From positions 2,604,001 to 2,668,000 of the forward strand of contig NZ_CP045119.1 in assembly GCF_011492945.1 (NCBI RefSeq): a stretch of DNA of 64,000 nt, in the 5' to 3' direction. The position numbers and the translations under genes were made by a program. Shown here in pieces: positions 34,216-43,245 of this stretch. Each line of letters starts with the position of its first letter. Within the stretch, counting starts at the first letter, position 1. This DNA is from Rubrobacter tropicus. Its GTDB lineage: Bacteria; Actinomycetota; Rubrobacteria; Rubrobacterales; Rubrobacteraceae. The notes under the pieces are model-generated. The model was not told the origin of the DNA, did no database searches, and saw only the letters and a program-made list of their open reading frames with translations.

Positions 34216-36450
34216 TTGTTGGCGTTGAACCGGCGCGAGTCACGGACGGCGGCGGCGCTCTTCGAGCGCCTGTTTCCAAACGACGAGAACGGGCCGGGGG
34301 CGGGTGGGATCGGGGTGCTCGCTTATCTGGATCGGGCGCTGGCGGGCGCGTACCGGGAAGAGGCCGAGACCTACCGCCGCGGCCTCGCGGCCTTGGATGG
34401 GGCTTCCGTGGAGAGGTACGGAGAAACCTTCGCAGGCTGCAAGATCGATCAGCAGGATGCCCTGATCTCCGCCCTCGAAAGGGGCGAGCTGACCGGCTTT
34501 GCGGTCCCTGACGGGCGCTCGTTCTTCGCGCTGGCGCGGGCGCACCTGCAGGAAGGCCTCTTCGCGGACCCCATCCACGGCGGCAACCGCGACAAGCTGG
34601 GCTGGAGGTTCCTGGACCATCCCGGAATAAACTTCGAGAACCCCGTCGAGGCGAGCTTCTCCGACGAGCCTGCGACCAGGAACGGCATACAGGCCCTCGA
34701 AGACCTGAACCCGGACGAGGGGGCGGCCGGGGAGATCCCGGGCCACGACCCGCAACGCGGAGCCGAACCTCCCTCCGGCCCCGCCGACGTCGTGCTGGTC
34801 GGGGTCGGCGCGGTCGGCGCCCTCGTCGCCCCAATACTCGCCCGCGCCGGCCTGCGCGTGGTCGGGCTGGAGGCCGGCCCCTGGCGCCGGACGGGCGACT
34901 ACGTGCCCGACGAGCTAACCTCGGCCTTCTACTGCCGGGGCGACATGGGCCGGAAGTTCCTGGACGAGACGCCCCGCTGGCGGCGCAACGAGGGCGAACC
35001 CACGCGCGAGGCGACCTTCTCGCTGGGGCGCATGATGAACGGCGTCGGCGGCTCCGTCGTCCACTGGGGCGGCGCGCTTCGGCGCTGCCACCCGCACCAC
35101 TTCAGGTACCTCACGCACGTGCGCGAGCGCTTCGGCGAGGGGGCGCTGCCGGAGGGTCACACCCTCGCCGACTGGCCCGTCACCTACGAGGACCTGGAAC
35201 CGTACTACGCGGCGATCGAACACCACGTCGGGGTCTCCGGCGACGCCGGCGCAAACCCCTTCGTCCCGCGCGACGATCCCTACCCCATGCCGCCGCTGCG
35301 AGGCTCCCGCACGAGCGAGGCCTTCCGCGAGGCGGCCGAGGCGATGGGACTCCACCCTTATCCCACGCCGGTCGCCGTCAACAGCGTGCCGTACAACGGG
35401 CATCAGGCGACGGGCTACGGGGGTTGGATGGCCGGTTTCGGGCCTTTCAGGGACGACCGCTGGACCCCGGGTCTGACCTCGGTCCCTGAGGCCCTGGCCA
35501 CCGGAAACCTCGACCTGAGGACCGGCTGCCGGGTCGTGAAGGTCCTGACCGACGGCGGCGGACGCGCGACCGGCGTCGAGTACGTGGACGCGGGCGGGGA
35601 GGCGCGCGTGCAGATGGCGCGCACGGTCATCCTGTGCGGCTACACCTTCGAGAACGTGAGGCTGCTGTTGCTCTCGGGCGACGGTCGTCACCAGCACGGC
35701 CTCGGCAACGACGAGGGACAGGTAGGCAGGCACTTCATGACCAAGATGTGGGCGGACGTCTACGGGCACTTCCCCGACACCGCTTTCAACCGCCACGCCG
35801 GGCCGTCGGCCCAGATGTGGGGCCTCGACGACTTTATAGCCGAGGACTTCGATTCGCCGGCGCACGGCTTCGTGGGCGGGGCCACGCCGAACGTCGAGAA
35901 CCAGCAGTTGCCCATCCAGATCTCCCGCGAAGGACTCCCGCCCGGCGTGCGGGCCTGGGGAAAAGAATACAAAGACCACCTCAGAAGGTGGCAGCACGTC
36001 TGCCCGATCCGGATTCAGCCCGAGTCTCTCTCCTACGAGACGGACTTCCTGGACCTGGACCCCCGCCACCGCGACAGGAGCGGGCGCGGGCTGCCCGTGG
36101 TCCGTATCACCTGCGACCTGCGCGAGAACGAGCGGCGCTTGGCCGAGTTCATGGAAGGCAAGGCCGAGGAGATACTGCGCGAAATGGGCGCGGAGAAGAC
36201 CTGGCGCGGCCCGCGCTTTCGGGGCGTCTGCAGCAGCCACGACCTCGGCGGGGCGAGGACGGGCGAGGACCCCGCATCGTCCGTGGTGAACCCCGACCTG
36301 CGCGTCCACGACACGCCTGGCCTCTACGTCTTCGGCGGGGCCGTCTTCCCGACCTGCCCGGGCGTCAACCCGACGCTCACCATGTGGGCGCTCTGCTGCC
36401 GGGCGGCGGAGCAATTGGTCGGGCGTCTGAAAGCCGGGGAAGAGCGATGA
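34216..36450 (+). CDS. fusion of gluconate 2-dehydrogenase subunit 3-like domain and GMC oxidoreductase
   Basis: Residues about 8-165 resemble the small (gamma) subunit of membrane-bound gluconate dehydrogenase (TAAALFERLFPND, FADPIHGGNRDKLGWRFLDHPG). Residues about 185-735 form a GMC-type flavoprotein like the large subunit: FAD fold VVLVGVGAVGALVAPIL, GLEAGPW, GGSVVHWGGALRR, and the C-terminal SSHDLGGARTGEDP and NPTLTMWALCCRAAE regions. These two chains are normally separate; here they are one 744-aa polypeptide. No cytochrome c subunit follows. It probably oxidises a sugar or sugar acid. The TTG start at 34216 has GGGGAGGAG upstream. An enolase-superfamily gene follows after 25 bases. Confidence 0.85.
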   Translation: MLALNRRESRTAAALFERLFPNDENGPGAGGIGVLAYLDRALAGAYREEAETYRRGLAALDGASVERYGETFAGCKIDQQDALISALERGELTGFAVPDGRSFFALARAHLQEGLFADPIHGGNRDKLGWRFLDHPGINFENPVEASFSDEPATRNGIQALEDLNPDEGAAGEIPGHDPQRGAEPPSGPADVVLVGVGAVGALVAPILARAGLRVVGLEAGPWRRTGDYVPDELTSAFYCRGDMGRKFLDETPRWRRNEGEPTREATFSLGRMMNGVGGSVVHWGGALRRCHPHHFRYLTHVRERFGEGALPEGHTLADWPVTYEDLEPYYAAIEHHVGVSGDAGANPFVPRDDPYPMPPLRGSRTSEAFREAAEAMGLHPYPTPVAVNSVPYNGHQATGYGGWMAGFGPFRDDRWTPGLTSVPEALATGNLDLRTGCRVVKVLTDGGGRATGVEYVDAGGEARVQMARTVILCGYTFENVRLLLLSGDGRHQHGLGNDEGQVGRHFMTKMWADVYGHFPDTAFNRHAGPSAQMWGLDDFIAEDFDSPAHGFVGGATPNVENQQLPIQISREGLPPGVRAWGKEYKDHLRRWQHVCPIRIQPESLSYETDFLDLDPRHRDRSGRGLPVVRITCDLRENERRLAEFMEGKAEEILREMGAEKTWRGPRFRGVCSSHDLGGARTGEDPASSVVNPDLRVHDTPGLYVFGGAVFPTCPGVNPTLTMWALCCRAAEQLVGRLKAGEER

Positions 36451-36475
36451 CGAGACACGCACGAGGGAGGCTTCG

Positions 36476-37558
36476 ATGAAGATAGATCGCATAGAGACCG
36501 CCTACTACCGGCTGCCGCTCGAGCCCTTCGGGGACGCGGGGCACGGGGCGATCGACTCGGAGGAGTTGATCACCGTCAAGCTCCACTCGGAAGGCCTCGT
36601 GGGCCACGGCTACTCCTACACCATCGGCCGCGGCGGTCGCGCCGTCAAGGCCCTCCTCGACCACGACATAGTCCCCCTGCTGGAAGGAAGGGACGCGGAG
36701 GACATCGAAGGCCTGTGGGACCTCATGTGGCAACGACTGCTCTACGTGGGACGTGGCGGCCTCGCCTCGTTCGCCATCGCCGCGGCGGACATCGCGCTGT
36801 GGGACCTGCGCGGCGTTCGTGAGGGACGACCCCTGTACGCGCTGCTCGGCGCGGGGGCGCGCGAGATCCCGGCCTACGGCTCGGGCGTCGACCTGCCGAA
36901 GCCGCTGGACGAACTACTGAAACAGACGGAAGGCTTCCTGGAACGGGGCTTTCCTGGCGTGAAGGTGAAGGTCGGTCGGGAGGACCCGAAAGAAGACGAA
37001 AAACGGGTCGGGGCGGTCCGAGAGCTGGCCGGCGACGGCGTGGATTTGATGATCGACGCCAACATGGCCTGGGGCGCGGAGGAGGCCCTGGAGCGCGGGC
37101 GGCGGATGGAGGAGTTCGGGCTCTACTGGTACGAGGAGCCGACGATACCCGAGGACGTGGCGGGCCACTCGCGGCTCGCGCGCGAGATGGCGACGCCCAT
37201 AGCGGTCGGGGAGAGCCTGCACTCGCCGCACGAGTTCCGGCGTTACGTGGAGGAGAAAGCCCTGCACGTGCTCCAGATAGATCCCGTAACCAACGGCGGC
37301 ATCACCGCCTCGCTGGCGGCGCTGAAGACGGCCGACGAGGCAGGCCTGAAGACCAGCAGCCACTACACCGACGAGCTGAGCGCCCACCTCCTCTGCGCCT
37401 CCAAAGAGCCCATCTACCTGGAGAAGCACGCCTTTGCGCTAGACCCCTACCTGGAAGAACCGCAGAAGGTCACCAACGGCCGCGTCAGACCTACCGAGTC
37501 ACCTGGTACCGGCCTTCGCTTCGACGAGCGGGCGCTGGATCCCCACCGCGTCGCGTAG
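36476..37558 (+). CDS. enolase-superfamily enzyme, mandelate racemase subgroup
   Basis: A metal-dependent proton-abstraction enzyme, most often a sugar-acid dehydratase in such settings. The 360-aa protein has a capping N-terminus and a barrel with KVKVG (KxK base), DANMAW, EEP and VGESLHS carrying the three metal-ligand acids, and SSHYTDE with the second-base histidine. This is the mandelate-racemase arrangement (KxK plus His). It is co-oriented and close to the GMC fusion, so the two may act in sequence: oxidation, then dehydration of the acid. The substrate is not assignable from sequence. Confidence 0.88.
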   Translation: MKIDRIETAYYRLPLEPFGDAGHGAIDSEELITVKLHSEGLVGHGYSYTIGRGGRAVKALLDHDIVPLLEGRDAEDIEGLWDLMWQRLLYVGRGGLASFAIAAADIALWDLRGVREGRPLYALLGAGAREIPAYGSGVDLPKPLDELLKQTEGFLERGFPGVKVKVGREDPKEDEKRVGAVRELAGDGVDLMIDANMAWGAEEALERGRRMEEFGLYWYEEPTIPEDVAGHSRLAREMATPIAVGESLHSPHEFRRYVEEKALHVLQIDPVTNGGITASLAALKTADEAGLKTSSHYTDELSAHLLCASKEPIYLEKHAFALDPYLEEPQKVTNGRVRPTESPGTGLRFDERALDPHRVA

Positions 37559-37598
37559 CGCGGGGATCCGGCACGAGTAGTGCGCCTTCCAACGCGAT

Positions 37599-37690
37599 AG
37601 CGGCTTGCGTAGGGAATGAACCTCGATGTTCGTAAGGTTTTGAGGCATCGAGGTTCTGACAGCGGCTTGCGGAAGGATCGATCCTCCGCC
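37599..37690. repeat. two partial copies of the AGCGGYTTGC element end
   Basis: AGCGGCTTGCGTAGGGA at 37599 and AGCGGCTTGCGGAAGGA at 37661 resemble the terminal repeat of the elements at 10155 and 53072. Both point the same way, so these look like decayed or solo ends. Confidence 0.5.
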
Positions 37691-37788
37691 GGCGGGGCTA
37701 CAGGTATCAGGCTTCGGGCATCAACAAGGGATTGCCGGACGTGCGGCCTCCCGGTAGGGGATCAATACTCACGAACGCCGCTATGAGG

Positions 37789-37855
37789 CATCAGCTTTCG
37801 GCCAAGAACAATAGAGCTGATGGCTGATAGCGGAGGCGAAGCCGCAGCGGGCTGA
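37789..37855. repeat. facing heptads plus 27-bp module
   Basis: Left-type heptads CATCAGC, TTTCGGC at 37789-37802 face AGCTGAT, GGCTGAT at 37815-37828, which run straight into the 27-bp module (37829-37855) shared with 5978 and 8045. Part of the 360-base gap between two convergent genes, which also holds a terminator hairpin; no ORF is supported there. Confidence 0.7.
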
Positions 37856-37866
37856 CGGCTGACCGC

Positions 37867-37901
37867 GCGGATTGCGGTGGCTCAAGGCCACCGCAATCCG
37901 C
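37867..37901. terminator. hairpin between convergent enolase-superfamily and GH127 genes
   Basis: A perfect 15-bp stem GCGGATTGCGGTGGC with its complement, loop TCAAG, followed by TTT on the plus strand. It lies 17 bases after the GH127 stop on the minus strand. Confidence 0.75.
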
Positions 37902-37918
37902 TTTAGGTCACTACGGGA

Positions 37919-39829
37919 TCAGCGCGACCTGATCCAGACGCGCATGGGACCCGGCTCGCGGTTGGCCCAGGCAAGGTACGGGACCGCCCTTAGCCGCGTG
38001 GTTCCGATCGGCTTCTCGCCCTGCCGCGTCGCCGTGCGGTAGAGACGCCCGTCCCAACCTTCGCCTGGGGGAGATACTTCGGCCTCCCCCGCCAACACGA
38101 CCACGCCGCCCAGCTGTTCAGGCTGAAAATCCTCCGAGAGTCGAACTTCGTTGGGCAGCACGAGGTCGCGCGGGTCGAGGCCGGGGTTGTCCGCTCCCTC
38201 GACGCAGAAGAGGATCGGGCCCCGCATCAACGCGACGCGGCCGACGTTCTCCGCCGCGTAAGGGTGGGCCTCCACCCGACGCACCGGCATCGGAAGGCGC
38301 AGCCGCACGGCGTCGCCGGGCCGCCAGACGCGCCTGACCTCGGCGTAAGCGCCGGGCGAAGCCTGCTCTGGGAACGGCTCCCCGTTCACCTCGATGGAGG
38401 CACCACCCTCGCACCAGGAGGGAACGCGGAGCATAACGGCGAACTCGCCCTCGCCGTCTAGCTGGATCTCCACGTCCCCTTCCCACGGGTAGTTCGTGCG
38501 CTGGCCCAGGCGGAAGGCACGGCCTCCGTTCAGCCTGACCTCCGCGCTTCCCTCCGCGTAGAGGTGGACCCAGACGGCGTCGTCGGAAGCGCTGTAGAAG
38601 TAGCCCGGGATCGAGGCGAGCATACGGGCCACGTTCGGCGGGCAACACGCGCACCCGAACCAGGGCTGGCGGCGGTGCGTGCCTTCGTCTTCTAAGGGGT
38701 TCTCGTAGAAGTAGTGGCCGCCGTCGAGGGAGAAGCCCGGCAGGACGGCGTTGTAGAGGGTGTGCTCGATCAGATCCGCGTAGCGGGCGTCCCCCTCCAG
38801 CACCAGCATCCGCCAGTTCCACATGACGCTGCCTATCGCGGCGCAGGTCTCCGTGTAGGCCCGCCCGTTGGGAAGCTCGAAATCTTCCCCGAAAGCCTCG
38901 CCCTCATGACGGGACCCGAGGCCGCCGCTAACGTACATCCTGCGCGTGGTCATGTTGTTCCACAGACGACGGAGGGCTTTGAGAAGCTCCGGTTCTCCCG
39001 TCTCGGCGTAGACGTCCGTCGCCCCGGAATACAGGTAGAGGGCGCGCACGGCGTGGCCGACGACCTCGTCCTGTTCGCGAAGGGGACTGTGGTCCTGGCT
39101 GTATGACGGGTCGTGCAGCCCGTAGGGCCTGCCGAGTAGGCCACGGCCGCGCGCGTCCACGAAGAATTCAGCCTGTTCGAGGTAGCGCCGGTCCCCCGTC
39201 ACCCTGAAAAGCTCGACGAGGGCCATCTCGACCTCCTCGTGCCCGTCAACGGCCCGACGCTTGCCTTCCTCCTCGGGGCCGAAGGTGTCGCAAATGTGGT
39301 CGGCGAAGCGGGTGGCGACGCCCAGGAGGCGCGTAGAGCCCGTTGCCTGGAAGTGGGCGACGGCGGCCTGGAAGAGGTGCCCGGCGCAGTACATCTCGTG
39401 CAGGTCGAAGTTTGTCCAGCGTTTGTCGGCGCGCTCGAAGGTAAAGTACGTGTTCAGGTAGCCGTCGGGCTCCTGGGCGTCCTCGATCTCCGTGATGGCG
39501 GCGTCCACCATCTTCGTTAGTTCCGGATCTGGATCAGTGGCGAGCGACCACGCGGCGGCCTCAAGCCACTTGTACACGTCGGAGTCGTTGAAGTAGATGC
39601 CCTCGAACCTGCCCTCCATCTTGCCCGAGGCTTTACGGAAGTTGTCCAGGCGGCCGGTCTCTTCGAGGTGACGGTACTGAGAGGGCAGCGTCTCCTCGCG
39701 GTTGGCGCGCCGCCGCGGCCCCCAAAACCCGTCCGAGAGCCGGACGTCGGTCAGGGGCAGCGGCCTGAGCCTGGCGTGCGGGCTCTTCGACGTGTCGACC
39801 ACGACCGGGCGCCGCGTCGAATCGAGCAC
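37919..39829 (-). CDS. GH127 beta-L-arabinofuranosidase
   Basis: Releases L-arabinose from beta-L-arabinofuranosyl ends. The 636-aa protein is a DUF1680/GH127 type with an (alpha/alpha)6 barrel. Family marks are visible: LSDGFWGPRRRAN, YWLEAAAWSLA-like VYKWLEAAAWSL, and the zinc/nucleophile cysteine set. YTETCAAIGSVMWNW supplies Glu and Cys, and GCACCPPNVAR supplies the Cys pair in which one is the nucleophile in studied enzymes. Last gene of the arabinan-type operon, 4 bases after GH51. No signal peptide, so it acts on imported oligosaccharides. Confidence 0.92.
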   Translation of the reverse strand: MLDSTRRPVVVDTSKSPHARLRPLPLTDVRLSDGFWGPRRRANREETLPSQYRHLEETGRLDNFRKASGKMEGRFEGIYFNDSDVYKWLEAAAWSLATDPDPELTKMVDAAITEIEDAQEPDGYLNTYFTFERADKRWTNFDLHEMYCAGHLFQAAVAHFQATGSTRLLGVATRFADHICDTFGPEEEGKRRAVDGHEEVEMALVELFRVTGDRRYLEQAEFFVDARGRGLLGRPYGLHDPSYSQDHSPLREQDEVVGHAVRALYLYSGATDVYAETGEPELLKALRRLWNNMTTRRMYVSGGLGSRHEGEAFGEDFELPNGRAYTETCAAIGSVMWNWRMLVLEGDARYADLIEHTLYNAVLPGFSLDGGHYFYENPLEDEGTHRRQPWFGCACCPPNVARMLASIPGYFYSASDDAVWVHLYAEGSAEVRLNGGRAFRLGQRTNYPWEGDVEIQLDGEGEFAVMLRVPSWCEGGASIEVNGEPFPEQASPGAYAEVRRVWRPGDAVRLRLPMPVRRVEAHPYAAENVGRVALMRGPILFCVEGADNPGLDPRDLVLPNEVRLSEDFQPEQLGGVVVLAGEAEVSPPGEGWDGRLYRTATRQGEKPIGTTRLRAVPYLAWANREPGPMRVWIRSR

Positions 39830-39833
39830 GTCT

Positions 39834-41309
39834 TCAGCCGCGGAGGCCGGCGCGCAGGACCGTGACCGAACACGCGGGAAAGGTGTGCTCGAAGTCGGCC
39901 CCGCCAGCGTCCACGGTCCGCTCGCTTGCGTCTACCCGCTCCTTGCCGAAGTCGTTGGTGGCGGTCGGGTCGTCTCCCGTGACCTCGTGGACGGTGACGG
40001 TCCCGTCGAAGGCCGCGTCGGTGAGCTGGACGGTGGTCTGGACCGAGTTGTCCGGGTCGCGGTTGACCACGACTAGGGTGAGATCCCGGCCCGACCCGTC
40101 GCAAGTCGCTGAGACGTCGAGGACGTCGAAGGGCCCCATGTCGGCCACGCGGTGCGGCCAGGTCGACTCTTCTACGGTCAGGTCGTGTTTTTCGCAGACG
40201 ACGTGGGCGTCGAGGACCACCTCCTGCATGTGCTCGGCGCAGAGCTTGAGGGGGTGGTAGATGGTCTGGAGGAAGAGGTCTTCTTTGTTTGTGAAGATCG
40301 GGGCTATGACGTTTACCATCTGCGCGAGGTTGGCGATCTTGACGGTCTCGCAGTGGCGCGCGAAGACGTTGAGGTAGGTGGCGACGGCGAGGGCGTCGGA
40401 GAGGTTGTAGCGCTCCTCCAGCTTCGTCTCCGCGGTGCGCGCCCGGAACCAGACGTTCCACTCGTCGTAGGCGACGTGTATGGGGTGCTCTATCCCCTGC
40501 TCGTAACGGGCGCGCTCTATCATCGACCGCACGGTCCGGAGCGCCCGGTCGGCGGCGTGCGGGGCGAGCACGTTCGACCAGTGGTCGTCGCTGCCGGTGT
40601 AGATGTGGACGCTGTGGTAGTCGACGAAGGGCGCTAGGCCCTCGACGACCACGCGGTCCCAGTCCGTGACGCCGCTCAGGCCGCAGCCGATGAGCTCTAT
40701 GGACGGGTCCGTCCAGCGCATCACCTTGGCGAACTCGCGGGCCTTCTTTACGTACTCCTCGGCCGAGAGCGCCCCGATCTGCCAGTCACCGTACATCTCG
40801 TTGCCAAGACCCCAGTACTTGACGTTGAAAGGCTCCTCCTGCCCGTTGGCGCGCCTGAGGTTCGCCCAGTACGTGTCGCCCGTCCCGTTGCAGTACTCGA
40901 CCCAGCCTTGCGCCTCGTCCATAGTACCCGTGCCCATGTTGACGCAGATGTACGGCTCGACGTCGAGGGTCCGGCAGTACTCGATGAACTCGTGCGTGCC
41001 GAAGCGGTTCGACTCCTCGCTGAACCACGCGAGCTCGGTCTTGCGGGGCCGCTCTTCGCGCGGGCCGATGCCGTCCGTCCAGTGGTAGCCGGAGACGAAG
41101 TTGCCGCCGGGCCAGCGCAGGATCGGCATACGAAGTCCCTTCGCGGCCTCCAGCACGTCCCGGCGGAAGCCCCGCTCATCGCTAAGGGGCGATCCCTCGT
41201 CGAAGACGCCGCCGTAGATGCAGCGGCCCAGGTGCTCGATAAAGCCGCCGAAGACCCTCCGGTCGAGTTCGCCCACCTTGCGCTCGGGATCTATCTTGAT
41301 CTTCGCCAA
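39834..41309 (-). CDS. GH51 alpha-L-arabinofuranosidase
   Basis: Cytoplasmic exo-enzyme that removes alpha-L-arabinofuranosyl residues. The 491-aa length is typical for intracellular GH51. Acid/base Glu lies in KYWGLGNEMYGDWQ and the nucleophile region in HVAYDEWNVWF. The opening (IDPERKVGELDRRVFGGFIEHLGRCIYGG, read over residues 6-35) is the family N-terminus, and PILRWPGGNFVSGYHW is also conserved. It lies 3 bases from the LacI regulator gene and is followed at once by GH127. The pair handles both alpha and beta arabinofuranosides. Confidence 0.95.
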   Translation of the reverse strand: MAKIKIDPERKVGELDRRVFGGFIEHLGRCIYGGVFDEGSPLSDERGFRRDVLEAAKGLRMPILRWPGGNFVSGYHWTDGIGPREERPRKTELAWFSEESNRFGTHEFIEYCRTLDVEPYICVNMGTGTMDEAQGWVEYCNGTGDTYWANLRRANGQEEPFNVKYWGLGNEMYGDWQIGALSAEEYVKKAREFAKVMRWTDPSIELIGCGLSGVTDWDRVVVEGLAPFVDYHSVHIYTGSDDHWSNVLAPHAADRALRTVRSMIERARYEQGIEHPIHVAYDEWNVWFRARTAETKLEERYNLSDALAVATYLNVFARHCETVKIANLAQMVNVIAPIFTNKEDLFLQTIYHPLKLCAEHMQEVVLDAHVVCEKHDLTVEESTWPHRVADMGPFDVLDVSATCDGSGRDLTLVVVNRDPDNSVQTTVQLTDAAFDGTVTVHEVTGDDPTATNDFGKERVDASERTVDAGGADFEHTFPACSVTVLRAGLRG

Positions 41310-41312
41310 TTT

Positions 41313-42350
41313 CTATTCCTTTCCGAAAGGCATCTCGTTCACGACCTTGTTGCCGCCGCACGACTCGCGCACGACGAGCCTCACCGGCAGCAGCACGCGC
41401 TCGGGCTCTTTCACTTCCCCCGCGATGGTATCCAGCAGCAGGCGCACGGCGGTCTTCCCGGTCTCGTAGAAAGGCACGTGGACCGTGGTTAGCGGGGGCG
41501 CCGCGTGCGCGGCTAGCGGGATGTCGTCGCACCCGACCACGGCGCGGTCGTCGGGAACCGCGAGCCCCTTCTCGCGCAAGGCGCTCAGGACGCCGAGCGC
41601 CATGACGTCGTTCTGGGCGAAGAAGGCGGAAGCGTCTGGCGCCCGGTCGAGCAGCCGCAGCGTGGCCTCGTAGGCCCCGTCCGCGTCCCAGTTCCCGCTC
41701 TCGACCAGCGCGGGATCGAACGGGACTTCGGCGTCGTCGAGGGCTTTCTTGTAGCCCTCGAGCCTGTGGGCCGTGACCTGGCGGTTCTCGGAGCCCGTCA
41801 CTGTCGCGATGCGGCGGTGGCCGAGGCGGAGGAGGTGTTCGGTTGCGAGGCGGCCGGTGCGGCGGTGGTCGGAGCCCACGAGCGAGATGCCGCGTCCCGG
41901 GATGCGGTGGATGCTTACGGCCGGCGTCGGGCCGCGCAGGAGCTCGCCCACGCGCTCGTCGTGCTCCATCTGCGGGGCCGCGGTCAGGATGCCGTCGACC
42001 CGGCGCTCCAGGAGCATCCCCAAGTAGCGTTCGGCGTCCGTGCCCTCGCGGTTCACGTTGCCGATGAGGACGCCGTGGCCCCGGCGCCTGGCCTCGCGCT
42101 CGGCGCCGACCACGAAGCGGGCGAGCTCGGCGTCGCCCAGGTCGCTGGCGACGATGCCTATGGTAAAGGTCTTCCTGGTGACGAGGCCCCTGGCGACGGC
42201 GTTCGGGACGTAGTTCAGGTCGCGGGCGGCGAGCAGGATGCGCTGCCTCGTGGCCTCCGAGACCGAGCCCTTGCCGTTGAGCACCTTGCCGGCGGTCTGG
42301 AAGCTCACGCCCGCCTTCGAGGCGACGTCCCGCAGGGATGCGCGGATCAT
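41313..42350 (-). CDS. LacI-family regulator of the arabinan-type operon
   Basis: 345-aa sugar-responsive repressor. The N-terminal HTH is SLRDVASKAGVSFQTAGKVLNGKGSVSE; the effector domain follows (FTIGIVASDLGDAELARFV, HLLRLGHRRIATVTG, DASAFFAQNDVMALGVLS). It sits inside the operon it probably controls (binding protein, two permeases, LacI, GH51, GH127), 16 bases after the permease gene. A 14-bp palindrome right behind the operon promoter (45561-45574) is the likely operator. Confidence 0.93.
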   Translation of the reverse strand: MIRASLRDVASKAGVSFQTAGKVLNGKGSVSEATRQRILLAARDLNYVPNAVARGLVTRKTFTIGIVASDLGDAELARFVVGAEREARRRGHGVLIGNVNREGTDAERYLGMLLERRVDGILTAAPQMEHDERVGELLRGPTPAVSIHRIPGRGISLVGSDHRRTGRLATEHLLRLGHRRIATVTGSENRQVTAHRLEGYKKALDDAEVPFDPALVESGNWDADGAYEATLRLLDRAPDASAFFAQNDVMALGVLSALREKGLAVPDDRAVVGCDDIPLAAHAAPPLTTVHVPFYETGKTAVRLLLDTIAGEVKEPERVLLPVRLVVRESCGGNKVVNEMPFGKE

Positions 42351-42366
42351 GGCGACTCCTGCGGGA

Positions 42367-43245
42367 TCAACCCTTAAGGCCCGTACCGGCGACGCCCTGG
42401 ACGATCTGGCGCTGGAAGAAAAGGAACACGATTATGAGCGGCAGGCCGGCGAGCACGGCCGAGGCCATGATGTCGGCGTAGCGGACGCCGTAAGAGCTCT
42501 GCACCGTGGCGATGCCGACCGGTATCGTCATCATGTCCGTGTTCGTCACTATGATGAAGGGCCAGAGGAAGTTGTTCCAGGAGATCACGAACGTAAAGAT
42601 GGCGACCGCCGCGATGGCGGGCCTCGCCAGGGGCATCCAGATCTGCCAGTAGATCCTGAACCGGCTGGCCCCGTCCACCCTCGCGGCGTCCTCGAGCTCG
42701 TGCGGTATCCCGTCGAAGAACTGCTTGAAGATGAAGACCGAGAGCGGCGCCGCTATCTGGGGCAGGATTATTCCCCAGTACGTGTCGACGAAGCCCAAAG
42801 CGTCCATCTCCGCGAAGAGCGGAACTATGAGGATCTGCGGCGGGATGATGAGCCCCGCGATGATGACGAGGAACAGCAAACGCCGCCCCCGAAACGCCAC
42901 CCGCGAGAACCCGAAGGCCGCCAGGCTGCCCAGCAGCACTACGAGCAGGGTGATGATGGACGACGTGAGGAAGCTGTTGAAGTACCAGCGCAGCATGTTG
43001 CCCGCGGACAGTATCTGCCAGAAGGATTCCAGCGTGAAGCCCGACGGCGGTATCCAGGTCACGGGGACGGTGGTGGTATCGGCCTCCGTCTTCAGGGCGG
43101 TGTCCAGGGCCCAGAGGAGGGGTATGAGCCACACTATCGCGGCGAGGGTCAGCACGGCGAAGGCGATCCAGCCCATCACCCTGTCCTGGAGGGGTTTGCC
43201 CGTGGCTTCGGAGCGCTCCGGGGCGCTCGGGGTATCGAGGGCCAT
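42367..43245 (-). CDS. carbohydrate ABC transporter permease (MalG/CUT1 type)
   Basis: Inner membrane subunit, 292 aa, six membrane segments. The EAA loop is recognisable: IPHELEDAARVDGASRFRIYWQIWMPLARPA. The C-terminus ends with the typical FFQRQIVQGVAGTGLKG. Its start overlaps the stop of the partner permease (TGATG). With the binding protein and partner it forms the importer for arabinose-type oligosaccharides; no ATPase gene is adjacent. Confidence 0.94.
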   Translation of the reverse strand: MALDTPSAPERSEATGKPLQDRVMGWIAFAVLTLAAIVWLIPLLWALDTALKTEADTTTVPVTWIPPSGFTLESFWQILSAGNMLRWYFNSFLTSSIITLLVVLLGSLAAFGFSRVAFRGRRLLFLVIIAGLIIPPQILIVPLFAEMDALGFVDTYWGIILPQIAAPLSVFIFKQFFDGIPHELEDAARVDGASRFRIYWQIWMPLARPAIAAVAIFTFVISWNNFLWPFIIVTNTDMMTIPVGIATVQSSYGVRYADIMASAVLAGLPLIIVFLFFQRQIVQGVAGTGLKG

